This document shows, piece after piece, positions 55,832 to 64,000 of a stretch of DNA of 64,000 nucleotides. Source of the DNA: Methylibium rhizosphaerae. GTDB lineage: Bacteria > Pseudomonadota > Gammaproteobacteria > Burkholderiales > Burkholderiaceae_C. The stretch lies in the NCBI RefSeq assembly GCF_006386545.1, contig NZ_SWAR01000010.1, forward strand, positions 62,001-126,000, in the 5' to 3' direction. Made by a program: the position numbers and the translations under genes. The notes below the pieces were generated by a model. That model worked only from the letters and a program-made list of their open reading frames with translations. It did no database searches and was not told the origin of the DNA. How positions within the stretch are numbered: the first letter of the stretch is position 1; the number at the start of each line of letters is the position of its first letter.

Positions 55832-56475
55832 GCAACAGCCTCCGGCGCGGTGAGCAGCGACACGCTGGCCGCGGCCGAGGGCAGGGCCGCGAAGCAGCGG
55901 TACCGGGAGGCGTCGTCGGCATCGCCGCACCACCACACGCTGGCGCAAGTGCCGGCTTCGCCGCCGGACTGCAGCAGCGTGGCGGCAAGCCCGGCCGACG
56001 CATCGTCGGCCTCGGCCGGCATCGCCTCCAGCGCAGCCAGCGCTGCTTCGAAGGCTTCGACGGTGTACCCGGTATCGAGCACGCGCCGGGCAGTGGCATC
56101 GAGCTGCGCGAACCACGCGCGTGCCGCAATGGCTTGGGCGAGGCTGGCGCCGGGCATCACCAGCGTGAGCGGGAAATGCCGCCCGACGCGATCGACGCTG
56201 GGCATCAGCAAGCCGGCCCACGACGTGTCGCCCAGCAGCTGCGGCGCCAGCCAGAAGCGCCGGATGGGCGCCACCAGGTAGCGGGCCAGCCATGCTTCGC
56301 CGCCGAGCTGCTCCTGCGCACAAGCCATGCCGCGCTGCAGCCACTCGTCCCATGCATGAACGAAAGCATCCGGCAGCCGGCGCGACGCAAAGTCCCCGAG
56401 GCCCGGGAGCTTGCCGTACCAACTGATCATGTCGGCCCGCACTCGATCTACAGGGTCTACAGGCGCTTCGGGCAT
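55828..56475 (-). CDS. tagF: Type VI secretion-associated protein TagF (ImpM)
   Basis: 215 aa. The N-terminal block SWYGKLPGLGDFASRRLPDAFVHAWDEWLQRGM and the following WLAPQLLGDTSWAGLLMPSVDRVGRHFPLTLV are diagnostic of TagF/ImpM, a post-translational brake on T6SS firing. The ATG at 56475, 19 bp inside the tssM end, has GGAG 8 bases upstream; an ATG at 56430 is possible and fits the shortest family members. Downstream the caspase-like gene overlaps by 4 bp. Confidence 0.93.
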   Translation of the reverse strand: MPEAPVDPVDRVRADMISWYGKLPGLGDFASRRLPDAFVHAWDEWLQRGMACAQEQLGGEAWLARYLVAPIRRFWLAPQLLGDTSWAGLLMPSVDRVGRHFPLTLVMPGASLAQAIAARAWFAQLDATARRVLDTGYTVEAFEAALAALEAMPAEADDASAGLAATLLQSGGEAGTCASVWWCGDADDASRYRCFAALPSAAASVSLLTAPEAVA

Positions 56476-59400
56476 TGGAACTGCTCCAGCTCGGACCGCA
56501 GCAGCGGGTTGTGCGGCGTGCTGCTGCGGATCTCGAAGCGCGCCTTGCGGCCTTCGACGTCGAAGGCGGCGATCACCCGGTCGGGTGTCGGGCCGGGCTC
56601 GAGCCGCACCCGGTCGAACAGGCGCAGCAGCGCCCACGGCCCTTCGAACACATGGCCGGGGCCGGCACTGCCGCCTTGCGGTGTGAGCTGCACCTGCACG
56701 CGCCCTGCCGGGCCGGCGCCGGGCCAGCGCACGCTTTGCACCGCTGCTTCGGCGCCGCGCCGGCCGGCCGCCCCGCGGGCAAACCGCATCACCTGGCCAT
56801 CCACGTCGAGCGAGAACGCGGCGGCATCGGCATCGAGTTCGATCAGACGGAAGTCGAGCTGCACGCCGAGGGTGCGCCCGCCTTCGCGGAAGAAGGCCTC
56901 GCGGATCGCCTGGGCCCGCTGGAACTGCAGCAGTGCGTCGCTCGACTCGGCCCGAGCCCCGTCGGGCTTGCGGTAGGCCCACGGGCGGATCGACGTGTCG
57001 AGATAGGGAAGGAGGTAGCGCTGGAAGAAGCCGTCGACCACGCCGCCGGCGGCGAAGGTGCGCAGGAATTCCTCGCGCGACATCTCTTCGCGGCTGGTGC
57101 GCACGAACGGATAGCGCCCGCCGGTGGCGCGCGTGCAGGGGCCGGCCAGCTCGCCGGCCATCTGCCGGGCCAGCGGTTCGCGCATGACGGCAAAGGCCTG
57201 GCCGGCGCCGGTGTGGGCCAGGTCGATCAGCATGCCGCGCAGGGGTTCCGGAGCGCGCTGGGCCGCCAGGGCCAGTTCGCGGGTCACGTTGCTGGCCGGC
57301 AGCACCGTCTTGCGCCTGGCTGCATCGTCCACCGCGTTGAGGTGCTGCGACAGCCGGCCCAGCAGGGCCTGCATCTCGTCCACCTGGCTCGGCGGGCCGG
57401 CGATGAAGGCTTGCAGCGCTTCGAAGCTGGGGTCGAGCAGCGTTTCCGCCGCGGCCGTGGTGCTGGTGCCCGAAGCGCCCAACTGGGCCGGCGGCGCCAG
57501 GCTCACCTCCCTGACGACATGGCGCAGCAGGGTGGCCAGCGGCGAGTCGGCATGCGACAGCAACTGGGCGGCTTCGGCCGTGGCCGTCAGGTCGGCCGTC
57601 GGTGCCAGGCGCAGGTCGGCGACGAACTCGCCCCACAGGCGCTTGTAGTCGGCCAGGTACAGGCGCTCCACCTCGTCGGCCACCCGGGCCTGGCCCGCCG
57701 GGTCGGTGGCCCCGGCGTCGGCCGTGCCCAGCACCCAGGCCTGCTCGGCGGCCAGCTGGCGCAGCACTTCCGCCGTTCGTGGCCGCAGCGACTGCTGCAG
57801 CACCGCGCGCGTGTAGAGGCCCGGCACACCGGTGTCGAGCGACTTGCCGCTCGCGCGGGTGAACACCCGGCGCGCGTGGGGCCCGCCTGCCGATTCGATG
57901 GAAAAGACGGCGGCCTGCGGGCCCAGGTCCATCTGGCGCAGTCGGCTGTAGGCCCGCTGCGCCAGCGGCACGCCGGCCACCCGCTCGCGCGCCTGGGCAA
58001 TGACCTGCGGCTGCGCCTGCGACGGCGCGCCGACCTCGCCGCGCGCCAGCAGCTGCTCGAGGTGGCTGCGCAGCGCCTCGCGTTCGGCCGCGGTGGCGGC
58101 CACCGGCGGTGTGCTGCCGTCCCAGTCGGCCAGCAGGAAGCCGCGCAGCGCGGCCGCGTCGAAATGGCGGCCGCCGAAGAGCATGAGATAGGCCTTGAGG
58201 TCTTCGTACAGGCGCGAGGCCTGGGCCGCCGGGTCGGCGTTGCCGGTGCTGCCTGCACGCAGGCGGGCTTCGAGCCGCGCGGCGATGCGCGGCACGAAGG
58301 CGTCCTTCAGCAGGCGCTCGTAGCCGTCGTGCGCGGCGGCGGCGAGCATGCTGCCCTGGTCGAACCCCAGCGCCTGCCACAGCCTCGGCAGGCTGCCGGC
58401 CGCGCGCCCGACCGCGGCTTGTCTTTCCACGGCCTGCAGGGTCTGCAGCACCGGCAGCAGGGCGGCCAGGTCGGTGGGAGGCGACTGTGCTGCCTGGGCG
58501 GCATGCCGGCCGAGCGTGGCCACTTCGTCGCCGAGCGACGCGATCTGCGCGCGGCTGTGCGCAAAGCCAGCCCAGGTGAGGGCCGCCCCGCCCCCTGCCA
58601 GGCACAGGCTCGCGGCCACGGCCGCCCAGCCGAGGCCGGCACGCCGGCGCTGCCATCGCAGGTTGGTCCCGGCCAGCCCGGCTTCGGCGAACACCACGTC
58701 GCGCAGCAGCCGCGTCACGAAGAAGCTCTTGCCGCTGGGCCGGGCGGGGGCGACCAGCCGGCTGGTGAGGCCCATGGCGCGGGCCACGCCGCCGATGGCG
58801 CGATCGACCGGCGTGCCTTCCTGGGTGGCGCTGGTGAAGTACACGCCGCGCAGGAAGGGCGGCGTGCGGTCGTCCCGGGCTTCGCCGAACACCGCCTGCA
58901 GGAAACCCTGCAGGGTTTCGCGCAGCACCCCCCACTGCTGCGGAAAGGCATAGATGGCCGGGCGCCGCTCGCGGTCGTGCTGGGCATGCAGGCGGTCGAT
59001 GAGGCACTGGTTCAGGCGCTTCTCCAGCACCGCGAAGTCGTTCGCCAGGCGGGCCAGCGGGTCGTCGCAGGTGAGCTCGGTGTCGTAGGGGAAGGTCACG
59101 CCCCAGACCTGCGCTCGCTCGTCCTTGTCGAAGTCGGCAAAGAACTCCATGAAGCCGGCCAGCAGGTCGCACTTGGTGACCATTGCATAGATCGGGAAGC
59201 GGATGCCCAGCCGCTGGTGCAGCTCGTCGATGCGGGCGCGCAGCTCCCTCGCATGCGCCGCACGCTGCAGCTCGCTGGCATTGAGCAGGTCGCTCACGCT
59301 GAGCGTGAGCAGCACGCCGTTGATGGGGCGGCCCGGGCGGTACTGCGCCAGCAGGTCCAGGAAGCCCAGCCAGGCGGTGCGGTCGGCGGCGCGGTGGCTG

Positions 59401-60056
59401 TCGTGTGTGGTGTAGCGGCCGGCGGTGTCGATGAGCACCGCGTCGTTGGTGAACCACCAGTCGCAGTTGCGGGTGCCGCCGATGCCGCGCACCGCCTTCT
59501 TGCCCAGCTGCGCGGCCAGCGGGAACTCGAGGCCGGAGTTGACGAGTGCGGTGGTCTTGCCGGCACCCGGCGCGCCGATGATCACGTACCAGGGCAGTTC
59601 GTAGACGTAGGGCCGGCCGGCGAGCGCGGCGAGCCAGGGGTGCCGTCCGCCGACGCGGCGGTGCTTGAGCAGGCCGACGGCCCGCTCGAAGCGCTGGCCG
59701 AGCAGCTCCACTTCCTGTTCGCCGGGGCCGGGCAGCACGGCGGTGTCGTGCGAGCCGTCGGCCGCGTTGCGCGGCTCGGCCGATGCCTGCGTGACCATGC
59801 GGTCGATCAGCCGCCGGTTGTTGCGCGCGGCGCGCAGTGCCATCCAGACGGCCTGCAGAGCGGCAACGGCAATCAGCACGCCGATGGCCACCCAGCGTTC
59901 GCGCTCGCCTGCCAGCGGCGTGCGCCCCGCCAGCGTGACCAGCGGGCCGACGAACCACACCAGCGTGGCCGCGGCAACGAGGCCGACCAGGCTCAGCAGC
60001 CCGCGTGCCAGCGGTTGCAGGCTGTGCGAGGCGGGTGGCGCGGCAGCGCGTTTCAT
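56457..60056 (-). CDS. tssM: Type VI secretion inner-membrane protein TssM (IcmF)
   Basis: 1199 aa. N-terminal helices (about 12-60), cytoplasmic ATP/GTP-binding domain with intact Walker A GAPGAGKTTALVNSG, FTNDAVLIDTAGRY as Walker B/DTAGR region, a third helix (about 385-405, WAAVAASLCLAGGGAALTWAG) and a large periplasmic part with the C-terminal IcmF/DUF1215-type beta region. With TssL it forms the trans-envelope membrane complex. I chose the ATG at 60056 (MKRAAAPP), 16 bp after the tssL stop. Overlaps tagF at the 3' end. Confidence 0.95.
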   Translation of the reverse strand: MKRAAAPPASHSLQPLARGLLSLVGLVAAATLVWFVGPLVTLAGRTPLAGERERWVAIGVLIAVAALQAVWMALRAARNNRRLIDRMVTQASAEPRNAADGSHDTAVLPGPGEQEVELLGQRFERAVGLLKHRRVGGRHPWLAALAGRPYVYELPWYVIIGAPGAGKTTALVNSGLEFPLAAQLGKKAVRGIGGTRNCDWWFTNDAVLIDTAGRYTTHDSHRAADRTAWLGFLDLLAQYRPGRPINGVLLTLSVSDLLNASELQRAAHARELRARIDELHQRLGIRFPIYAMVTKCDLLAGFMEFFADFDKDERAQVWGVTFPYDTELTCDDPLARLANDFAVLEKRLNQCLIDRLHAQHDRERRPAIYAFPQQWGVLRETLQGFLQAVFGEARDDRTPPFLRGVYFTSATQEGTPVDRAIGGVARAMGLTSRLVAPARPSGKSFFVTRLLRDVVFAEAGLAGTNLRWQRRRAGLGWAAVAASLCLAGGGAALTWAGFAHSRAQIASLGDEVATLGRHAAQAAQSPPTDLAALLPVLQTLQAVERQAAVGRAAGSLPRLWQALGFDQGSMLAAAAHDGYERLLKDAFVPRIAARLEARLRAGSTGNADPAAQASRLYEDLKAYLMLFGGRHFDAAALRGFLLADWDGSTPPVAATAAEREALRSHLEQLLARGEVGAPSQAQPQVIAQARERVAGVPLAQRAYSRLRQMDLGPQAAVFSIESAGGPHARRVFTRASGKSLDTGVPGLYTRAVLQQSLRPRTAEVLRQLAAEQAWVLGTADAGATDPAGQARVADEVERLYLADYKRLWGEFVADLRLAPTADLTATAEAAQLLSHADSPLATLLRHVVREVSLAPPAQLGASGTSTTAAAETLLDPSFEALQAFIAGPPSQVDEMQALLGRLSQHLNAVDDAARRKTVLPASNVTRELALAAQRAPEPLRGMLIDLAHTGAGQAFAVMREPLARQMAGELAGPCTRATGGRYPFVRTSREEMSREEFLRTFAAGGVVDGFFQRYLLPYLDTSIRPWAYRKPDGARAESSDALLQFQRAQAIREAFFREGGRTLGVQLDFRLIELDADAAAFSLDVDGQVMRFARGAAGRRGAEAAVQSVRWPGAGPAGRVQVQLTPQGGSAGPGHVFEGPWALLRLFDRVRLEPGPTPDRVIAAFDVEGRKARFEIRSSTPHNPLLRSELEQFQCPKRL

Positions 60057-60072
60057 CGTGCCCTTCGTTGGC

Positions 60073-61404
60073 TCAGGCGTCGGGCCGCGGCAGCAGCAGC
60101 TCGATCTCGATGCGCCGGTTGCCTGCACGGCCGGCGGGCGTGTCGTTGGGGCCGCGCGGCTCGGCGTCGGCGCGGCCCTCGGCACGGGTGCGCTCGCCGG
60201 CAAGGCCCTGCCGGGTGAGCTGCGCCACCACCGCCTGTGCCTGCTCGCGCGACAGGTGCCAGTTCGACGGGAACTGCAGCGACGCGGTGGGCGTGTTGTC
60301 GGTGTGCCCCACGGCCACCACCACGCCAGGCTGGCCCTTCAGGGCCAGGGCGATGCGGCCGAGCAGGGCGATGCGCGCAGGCTGCAGGCGGGCGCTGCCG
60401 GCTTCGAACAGCTCGTCGGCCGGCAGCGTCACGACCGAGCGGGCGGCCTCGTCGCGCACCTGCAGTGCGCCGCTGGCGACGTCGGCCTGCAGCAGCGGCG
60501 CCAGGCGCGGCCTGGCGGCGGCCACGATGCCGGCCGCCGCCGCCGGCAGGCGCTCGGCACGCAGCGCCGCTGTGTCTTCGTGGATCCGGCGGAACAGCGG
60601 CTGGGCCAGGGCATCGAGCCGGGCATTCGCCAGCAGCCAGGCACCCAGCACCAGCGTGGCCCCGGTGGCGAGCACCGCCCACAGCGGGAGCACCGACAGC
60701 CGGCCGCTGCCGGGCGAGCGCACGCCCTCCCAGCGTTGCGACAGCGCGCGCGAGGCGGGCGAGCCGCGGGCTGGATGCACCTGGTCGAGCACCCGCTCGG
60801 CAATGCCGTCGAGCTGCTCGCGCCCGCCGCGCATGCCGCGGTAGCGACCTTCGAAGCCGAGCGACAGGCACACGTAGAACAGCTCCAGCAGGTCGTGGTT
60901 GGCCTTCACGTCCTCGCCGAGACGCTCGAGCAGCTTGAAGGCCTTGTCGCCGCCCGAACGCTCGTCATGGAACTCCTGCAGCAGGTTGCGCTGCGGCCAG
61001 GGCGGCTCGTTGCCCCAGGGCGTACCGGCGACCACTTCATCGAGAAAGCTGCACAGCAGGTAGCGCGCGGCGGAGATCTGGTGCACCGCCACGCCGTTGG
61101 CCTTGGCCAGCGCCTCGAACTCCTTCACCCGGTCGAGCAGCTGTTCGCGCAAGGCACCGGGGTCGGCATGCGAGGTGGTGGAGCGCAACTGCTCCACCAG
61201 CGCGAGCAGCGTGTTGGCGGCACCCAGCAGCGGGTTGATGCCGGCGACCAGGCGCTGGAGTTCGGCCGCGGGCCTGGCCGGCCGCGGCTGCGGCGGCGCT
61301 TCGGGCCGCGGCATCACCAGCGTGGCCTGCCCGCCGGGCGAGGGCATCAGGATGGTGTGTTCCGGATCCGGGACGATGATGGTGCGCTCGTCATCAGCAC
61401 TCAC
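60073..61404 (-). CDS. tssL: TssL (DotU) with C-terminal OmpA domain
   Basis: 443 aa. A short N-terminal Pro-rich stretch, then the DotU domain (about 45-225; NPLLGAANTLLALVEQLR, AARYLLCSFLDEVVAGTPWG, FYVCLSLGFEGRYRG), a transmembrane helix (about 250-270, LPLWAVLATGATLVLGAWLL) and a periplasmic OmpA domain (about 330-443; VVVAVGHTDNTP, NRRIEIELL) that binds peptidoglycan. This extended TssL replaces a separate TagL anchor. Starts at a GTG; the kinase gene ends 26 bp upstream. Confidence 0.95.
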   Translation of the reverse strand: MSADDERTIIVPDPEHTILMPSPGGQATLVMPRPEAPPQPRPARPAAELQRLVAGINPLLGAANTLLALVEQLRSTTSHADPGALREQLLDRVKEFEALAKANGVAVHQISAARYLLCSFLDEVVAGTPWGNEPPWPQRNLLQEFHDERSGGDKAFKLLERLGEDVKANHDLLELFYVCLSLGFEGRYRGMRGGREQLDGIAERVLDQVHPARGSPASRALSQRWEGVRSPGSGRLSVLPLWAVLATGATLVLGAWLLANARLDALAQPLFRRIHEDTAALRAERLPAAAAGIVAAARPRLAPLLQADVASGALQVRDEAARSVVTLPADELFEAGSARLQPARIALLGRIALALKGQPGVVVAVGHTDNTPTASLQFPSNWHLSREQAQAVVAQLTRQGLAGERTRAEGRADAEPRGPNDTPAGRAGNRRIEIELLLPRPDA

Positions 61405-61430
61405 GACTGCACCCCTTGCCGGGCTGGGCG

Positions 61431-62867
61431 TCAGGCCGCCCCGGCTTCGCGCAGGAAGCGCTCGCGCTGCGCGTCGTTGTCGAGGTTCTGCGCCACGATC
61501 TTGAAGAACTCGTTGCGGTTGGAGCAGCTGCCGGCGGCGCGCTTGGTCACCACCTTGGCGATGGGGCCGATGTAGGCGGTGAGCAGCTGGGCGGCGCGTT
61601 CCACGTCGGCCGGCGTGAGCGCCTGGCCGGGCGGCACCGAGCCGGGGCTGGAATTGCCGTCACGTGTGTTGACCACCGTGGGCGGCAAGGTCACCGGGCG
61701 GCCGGTGACGGCGCGGGCAAACGCCTCGCGGTCCTCGGCCCGGTCGAGCGATTCCATCAGCGAGGCGGTGAGGGAGTCGATGTCCTTGTGCACGTGGGCC
61801 GCCTTGCGCACCAGCACCCTGGCCACCGGCCCCACAAAACGCGCGAGCGCCATTTCGACGCCCGACAGCACCGGGGCGCTCCAGCCGGTGGGCGGCGGCG
61901 AGCTGGTGCCGCCGGAGCTGCTGCCCGGCGCGACGTTGCTGCCCAGCGAAGGCGCGCGCGGGCCCGAAGGCGTGGGATCGACGCCGATGGGCCGCACCAC
62001 GTTGGAGATGATGGTGGCCTCGGAGATCGTGCTGCTCACCGGGTGCGCGTACTCGGCCAGCAGGGCGGCGCGGAACGCATCGGCCGTCTGGTAGCGCTGC
62101 GCCGGGTTCTTGGCCAGCGCGCGGGCCACCACCGCGTCGTACTGCGGCCAGCGCCGGCGCGGGTCCACCTCCGACGGCGGCTGCGGGTCGTGGTAGCACA
62201 CGTCATGCATGATCGCCTCGGGCCGGCCGCGGAACGGCGCCTGCAGCGCGAGCAGCTCATAGAGCAGCACGCCGGCGGCGAAGATGTCGATGCGGTGGTC
62301 GATGTGCTCGCCGAGGTAGTACTCCGGCGCGATGTAGCCGGGCGTGCCCATCAGCAGGTTGGCCCGCGTGCGGTCGGCGTTCTCGATGCGCGCGATGCCG
62401 AAGTCGGCCAGCTTGATGCGGCCGTTGCTCATGATGATGATGTTGGCCGGCTTGATGTCGCGGTGCCAGATGCTGTTGCGGTGCGCGAACTCCAGGGCGT
62501 CGAGCAGCTGCGCCATGATGCTGACCGTGTCGCGCTCGTCGAAGCCGACGCCGCGCGACAGGTATTCGCGCAGCGTGTTGCCCTCCACGTATTCCATCGC
62601 GATGAAGGCGAACTGCTCGTCCTCGCCGTATTCGTAGACGCCCACGATGCCCGGGTGGTTGAGCGCGCCGGCGGCCTGCGCCTCGCGGCGGAAGCGGCCC
62701 GACATGGTCTCGGCCTTGTCGTCGTCGTCGATCAGCTCCTTGCGGATGGTCTTGACCGCCACGCGACGCTTGATGACCGGGTCGGTGGCCAGGTAGACGG
62801 TTCCCATCGCGCCTCTGCCGAGAACACCGATGACGGGGTACTTGCCCAGACGTTCAGGAATGTTCAT
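61431..62867 (-). CDS. ppkA: PpkA-like Ser/Thr protein kinase
   Basis: 478 aa. Kinase domain (about 8-270): glycine loop GRGAMGTVYLA, VAVKTI with catalytic Lys, HRDIKPANIII with catalytic Asp, DFGIAR, GTPGYIAPE. A Ser/Pro/Gly-rich linker (about 285-335) precedes a C-terminal region that contains the same helical module twice (FVGPVARVLVRKAAHVHKD and YIGPIAKVVTKRAAGSCSNR starts). No transmembrane helix is visible, unlike P. aeruginosa PpkA. Such kinases trigger T6SS assembly by phosphorylating Fha; Fha and PppA are not in the window. 40 bp downstream of the haem-sensor gene. Confidence 0.9.
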   Translation of the reverse strand: MNIPERLGKYPVIGVLGRGAMGTVYLATDPVIKRRVAVKTIRKELIDDDDKAETMSGRFRREAQAAGALNHPGIVGVYEYGEDEQFAFIAMEYVEGNTLREYLSRGVGFDERDTVSIMAQLLDALEFAHRNSIWHRDIKPANIIIMSNGRIKLADFGIARIENADRTRANLLMGTPGYIAPEYYLGEHIDHRIDIFAAGVLLYELLALQAPFRGRPEAIMHDVCYHDPQPPSEVDPRRRWPQYDAVVARALAKNPAQRYQTADAFRAALLAEYAHPVSSTISEATIISNVVRPIGVDPTPSGPRAPSLGSNVAPGSSSGGTSSPPPTGWSAPVLSGVEMALARFVGPVARVLVRKAAHVHKDIDSLTASLMESLDRAEDREAFARAVTGRPVTLPPTVVNTRDGNSSPGSVPPGQALTPADVERAAQLLTAYIGPIAKVVTKRAAGSCSNRNEFFKIVAQNLDNDAQRERFLREAGAA

Positions 62868-62907
62868 GTGTGGGGCTGGCTGCCGAGCTGCCGCGAGTAT
62901 GACGGGC

Positions 62908-63780
62908 TCAGGAGTCCAGCATCTTCATGGCCTTGACCAGGCTCGTTCGCATGCGGCCGATCGACTGCGCGAGCACGCCGATCTCGTCGCGCGAGCTGCG
63001 CTTGAACTCGGGGATCTCGAGCTCGCCCATGCTCACCCGGTCGGCAAAGCTCGACAGCTTGCCGATGGGCCGGATCACCATGGCCCACAGCATGAGGTTG
63101 AGCATCAGGCCGATGACGATGAAGACCACGGTGATCGACGTCATGAAGACCTCGAAGGCGCGTTCGGCCCGCTCGAGCGGCACCTTGGTGGGCACCGAGA
63201 TGATCTGGGCGCCCACCACCTCGTTGAGCGTCCAGCCGAAGCCGTTGGCCGGGCCGTAGCGCTCGATCATGGTCTTGGGCGCGGCGTCCACCGTGCTGTG
63301 GCAGCGCAGGCAGGCCGGGTTGGCGATGCGGATGGGCCGCGCGATGTAGAACGAGCGGCCGGTGGGCGTGTCGCGGTCGCCGATGATCTCGGCGGCGTCC
63401 TTGTTGCCGCGGAACTGGGTCACGATGTCGGTTTCCCACTCGACCGCACGGTTGCGCGGGTTGGTCGGGTTGAGCACCGCTTCCTTGTAGCTGTATTCGG
63501 TGTGCTTCTTGCGCAGGTCGTTGAACACTTCGGTGGCCGAATAGGCCGGCACCGACTGCGGCAGGAAGGTGTACTTCATCTGCGTCTCGAGCAGCGGGTT
63601 CACCTGCGTGGACGTGTAGGTGCGCGCGGCCAGCGCGGTGTCCATCAGCAGCCGCGCGTTCTCGGCGATCTCGGCGCGGGCGTTGCGCTCCAGCAGCGTC
63701 CACGACACGCGGCCGGCGGCCACGATGCCGATGGCGAAGATCAGCAGGAACACCAGGTTGAACTTGAGCAGCAGCTTCAT
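62908..63780 (-). CDS. DUF3365 (Tll0287-like) haem-binding sensor with HAMP
   Basis: 290 aa. Two transmembrane helices (about 4-23 and 215-238) flank a periplasmic DUF3365 domain with a covalent haem motif Cys157-LR-Cys160-His161 in PACLRCHST and the family end ERYGPANGFGW. After the second helix comes a HAMP domain (PIGKLSSFADRVSMGELEIPEF) and a short helix with no kinase or methyl-accepting domain. The gene is directly upstream of PpkA on the same strand, so it may feed a redox or ligand signal to the kinase. Haem attachment is inferred from the motif. Confidence 0.9.
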   Translation of the reverse strand: MKLLLKFNLVFLLIFAIGIVAAGRVSWTLLERNARAEIAENARLLMDTALAARTYTSTQVNPLLETQMKYTFLPQSVPAYSATEVFNDLRKKHTEYSYKEAVLNPTNPRNRAVEWETDIVTQFRGNKDAAEIIGDRDTPTGRSFYIARPIRIANPACLRCHSTVDAAPKTMIERYGPANGFGWTLNEVVGAQIISVPTKVPLERAERAFEVFMTSITVVFIVIGLMLNLMLWAMVIRPIGKLSSFADRVSMGELEIPEFKRSSRDEIGVLAQSIGRMRTSLVKAMKMLDS

Positions 63781-63789
63781 GGGGCGACC

Positions 63790-64000
63790 TCAGCGAGTGG
63801 GGGAGGAGGCGGCGGCCGCGCTGGCCGCGCCATGGGCCGCCGGCGCGGCGCGCCGGGGCTCCTTGTCTTTGTCCTTGGGCAGGTACTTCTCGGGGAACAG
63901 GATCGGGTCCCATTCCGGATGGAACGACAGGTTCTCGATCAGCGCCGCCCGGAACGCGGGCTCCCTGGCCTTGGCACGCCAGCGCTGCATCAGCGGGCGG
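63790..64000 (-). CDS. Unidentified gene, C-terminal part only (partial)
   Basis: The frame is open to the right edge, so the gene continues outside the window; the 66 residues after an in-frame ATG at 63990 may be internal sequence. Visible: a helical RWRAKAREPAFRAALIENL, then FHPEWDPILFPEKYLPKDKDKEPRR and an Ala-rich C-terminus. I do not recognise it. The stop lies 9 bp before the DUF3365 gene on the same strand, so it is probably in the same T6SS-associated operon. Confidence 0.5.
   Translation of the reverse strand, partial: RPLMQRWRAKAREPAFRAALIENLSFHPEWDPILFPEKYLPKDKDKEPRRAAPAAHGAASAAAASSPTR

Noticed and set aside
56457-63780. A complete type VI secretion system in this window
   Set aside because: Only TssM, TssL, TagF and PpkA-like are present; tube, sheath, ATPase, baseplate and spike genes are absent and may lie beyond the right edge.

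Overview
The window is about 64 kb of very GC-rich, densely coding bacterial DNA. Genes run on both strands with many 4-bp stop/start overlaps and no intergenic gap above about 300 bp. I see no rRNA, tRNA, CRISPR array, insertion sequence or phage gene. The aceE-aceF-lpdA cluster with a lipoyl domain on the E3 subunit, the divergent hppA/ppa pair, and the types of nth, truC, yaaA, pyrD and folD point to a betaproteobacterium of the order Burkholderiales, possibly of the Rubrivivax-Leptothrix-Methylibium kind. That placement is inference from family knowledge, not a database match. Region 1 to 28 kb is mostly housekeeping: DNA repair (nth), tRNA modification (truC), an EvgS-like sensor kinase, a MarR-GNAT operon with two peptidases, yaaA, a prolyl hydroxylase, a CoA-transferase family enzyme, an ECF sigma/ankyrin operon, a membrane hydrolase, pyrD, rpiA, a glutaredoxin-like protein, prlC and folD. 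Region 24.8 to 42.6 kb is central energy metabolism and signalling: a FixL/FixJ-like pair divergent from the pyruvate dehydrogenase operon, a four-gene overlapping phosphorelay without a DNA-binding output, then a membrane H+-pyrophosphatase carrying an extra OmpA-like domain, divergent from the soluble pyrophosphatase. Region 42.6 to 64 kb is accessory and the most interesting part: a leaderless C25 (gingipain-like) peptidase opposite an M16 peptidase, then a long minus-strand block. Read in the direction of transcription (right to left), the block starts with a haem-binding DUF3365 sensor, a PpkA-like kinase, TssL-OmpA, TssM, TagF and a caspase-like protein (type VI secretion, probably continuing beyond the right edge). 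It continues with a small triple-repeat secreted protein resembling an amyloid/curlin subunit, a strong terminator, a small secreted partner, a CsgG-like lipoprotein with peptidoglycan-binding and DUF4384-like regions, small exported proteins, an OmpA-like protein, an ECF sigma factor with its anti-sigma factor, and a second caspase-like protein. My main candidate for an undescribed system is this last stretch (about 47.2 to 54.2 kb). It looks like a curli-like export locus with its own CsgG-type pore, a cell-wall anchor and an envelope-stress sigma unit, bracketed by two caspase-fold proteins and directly downstream of T6SS core genes.
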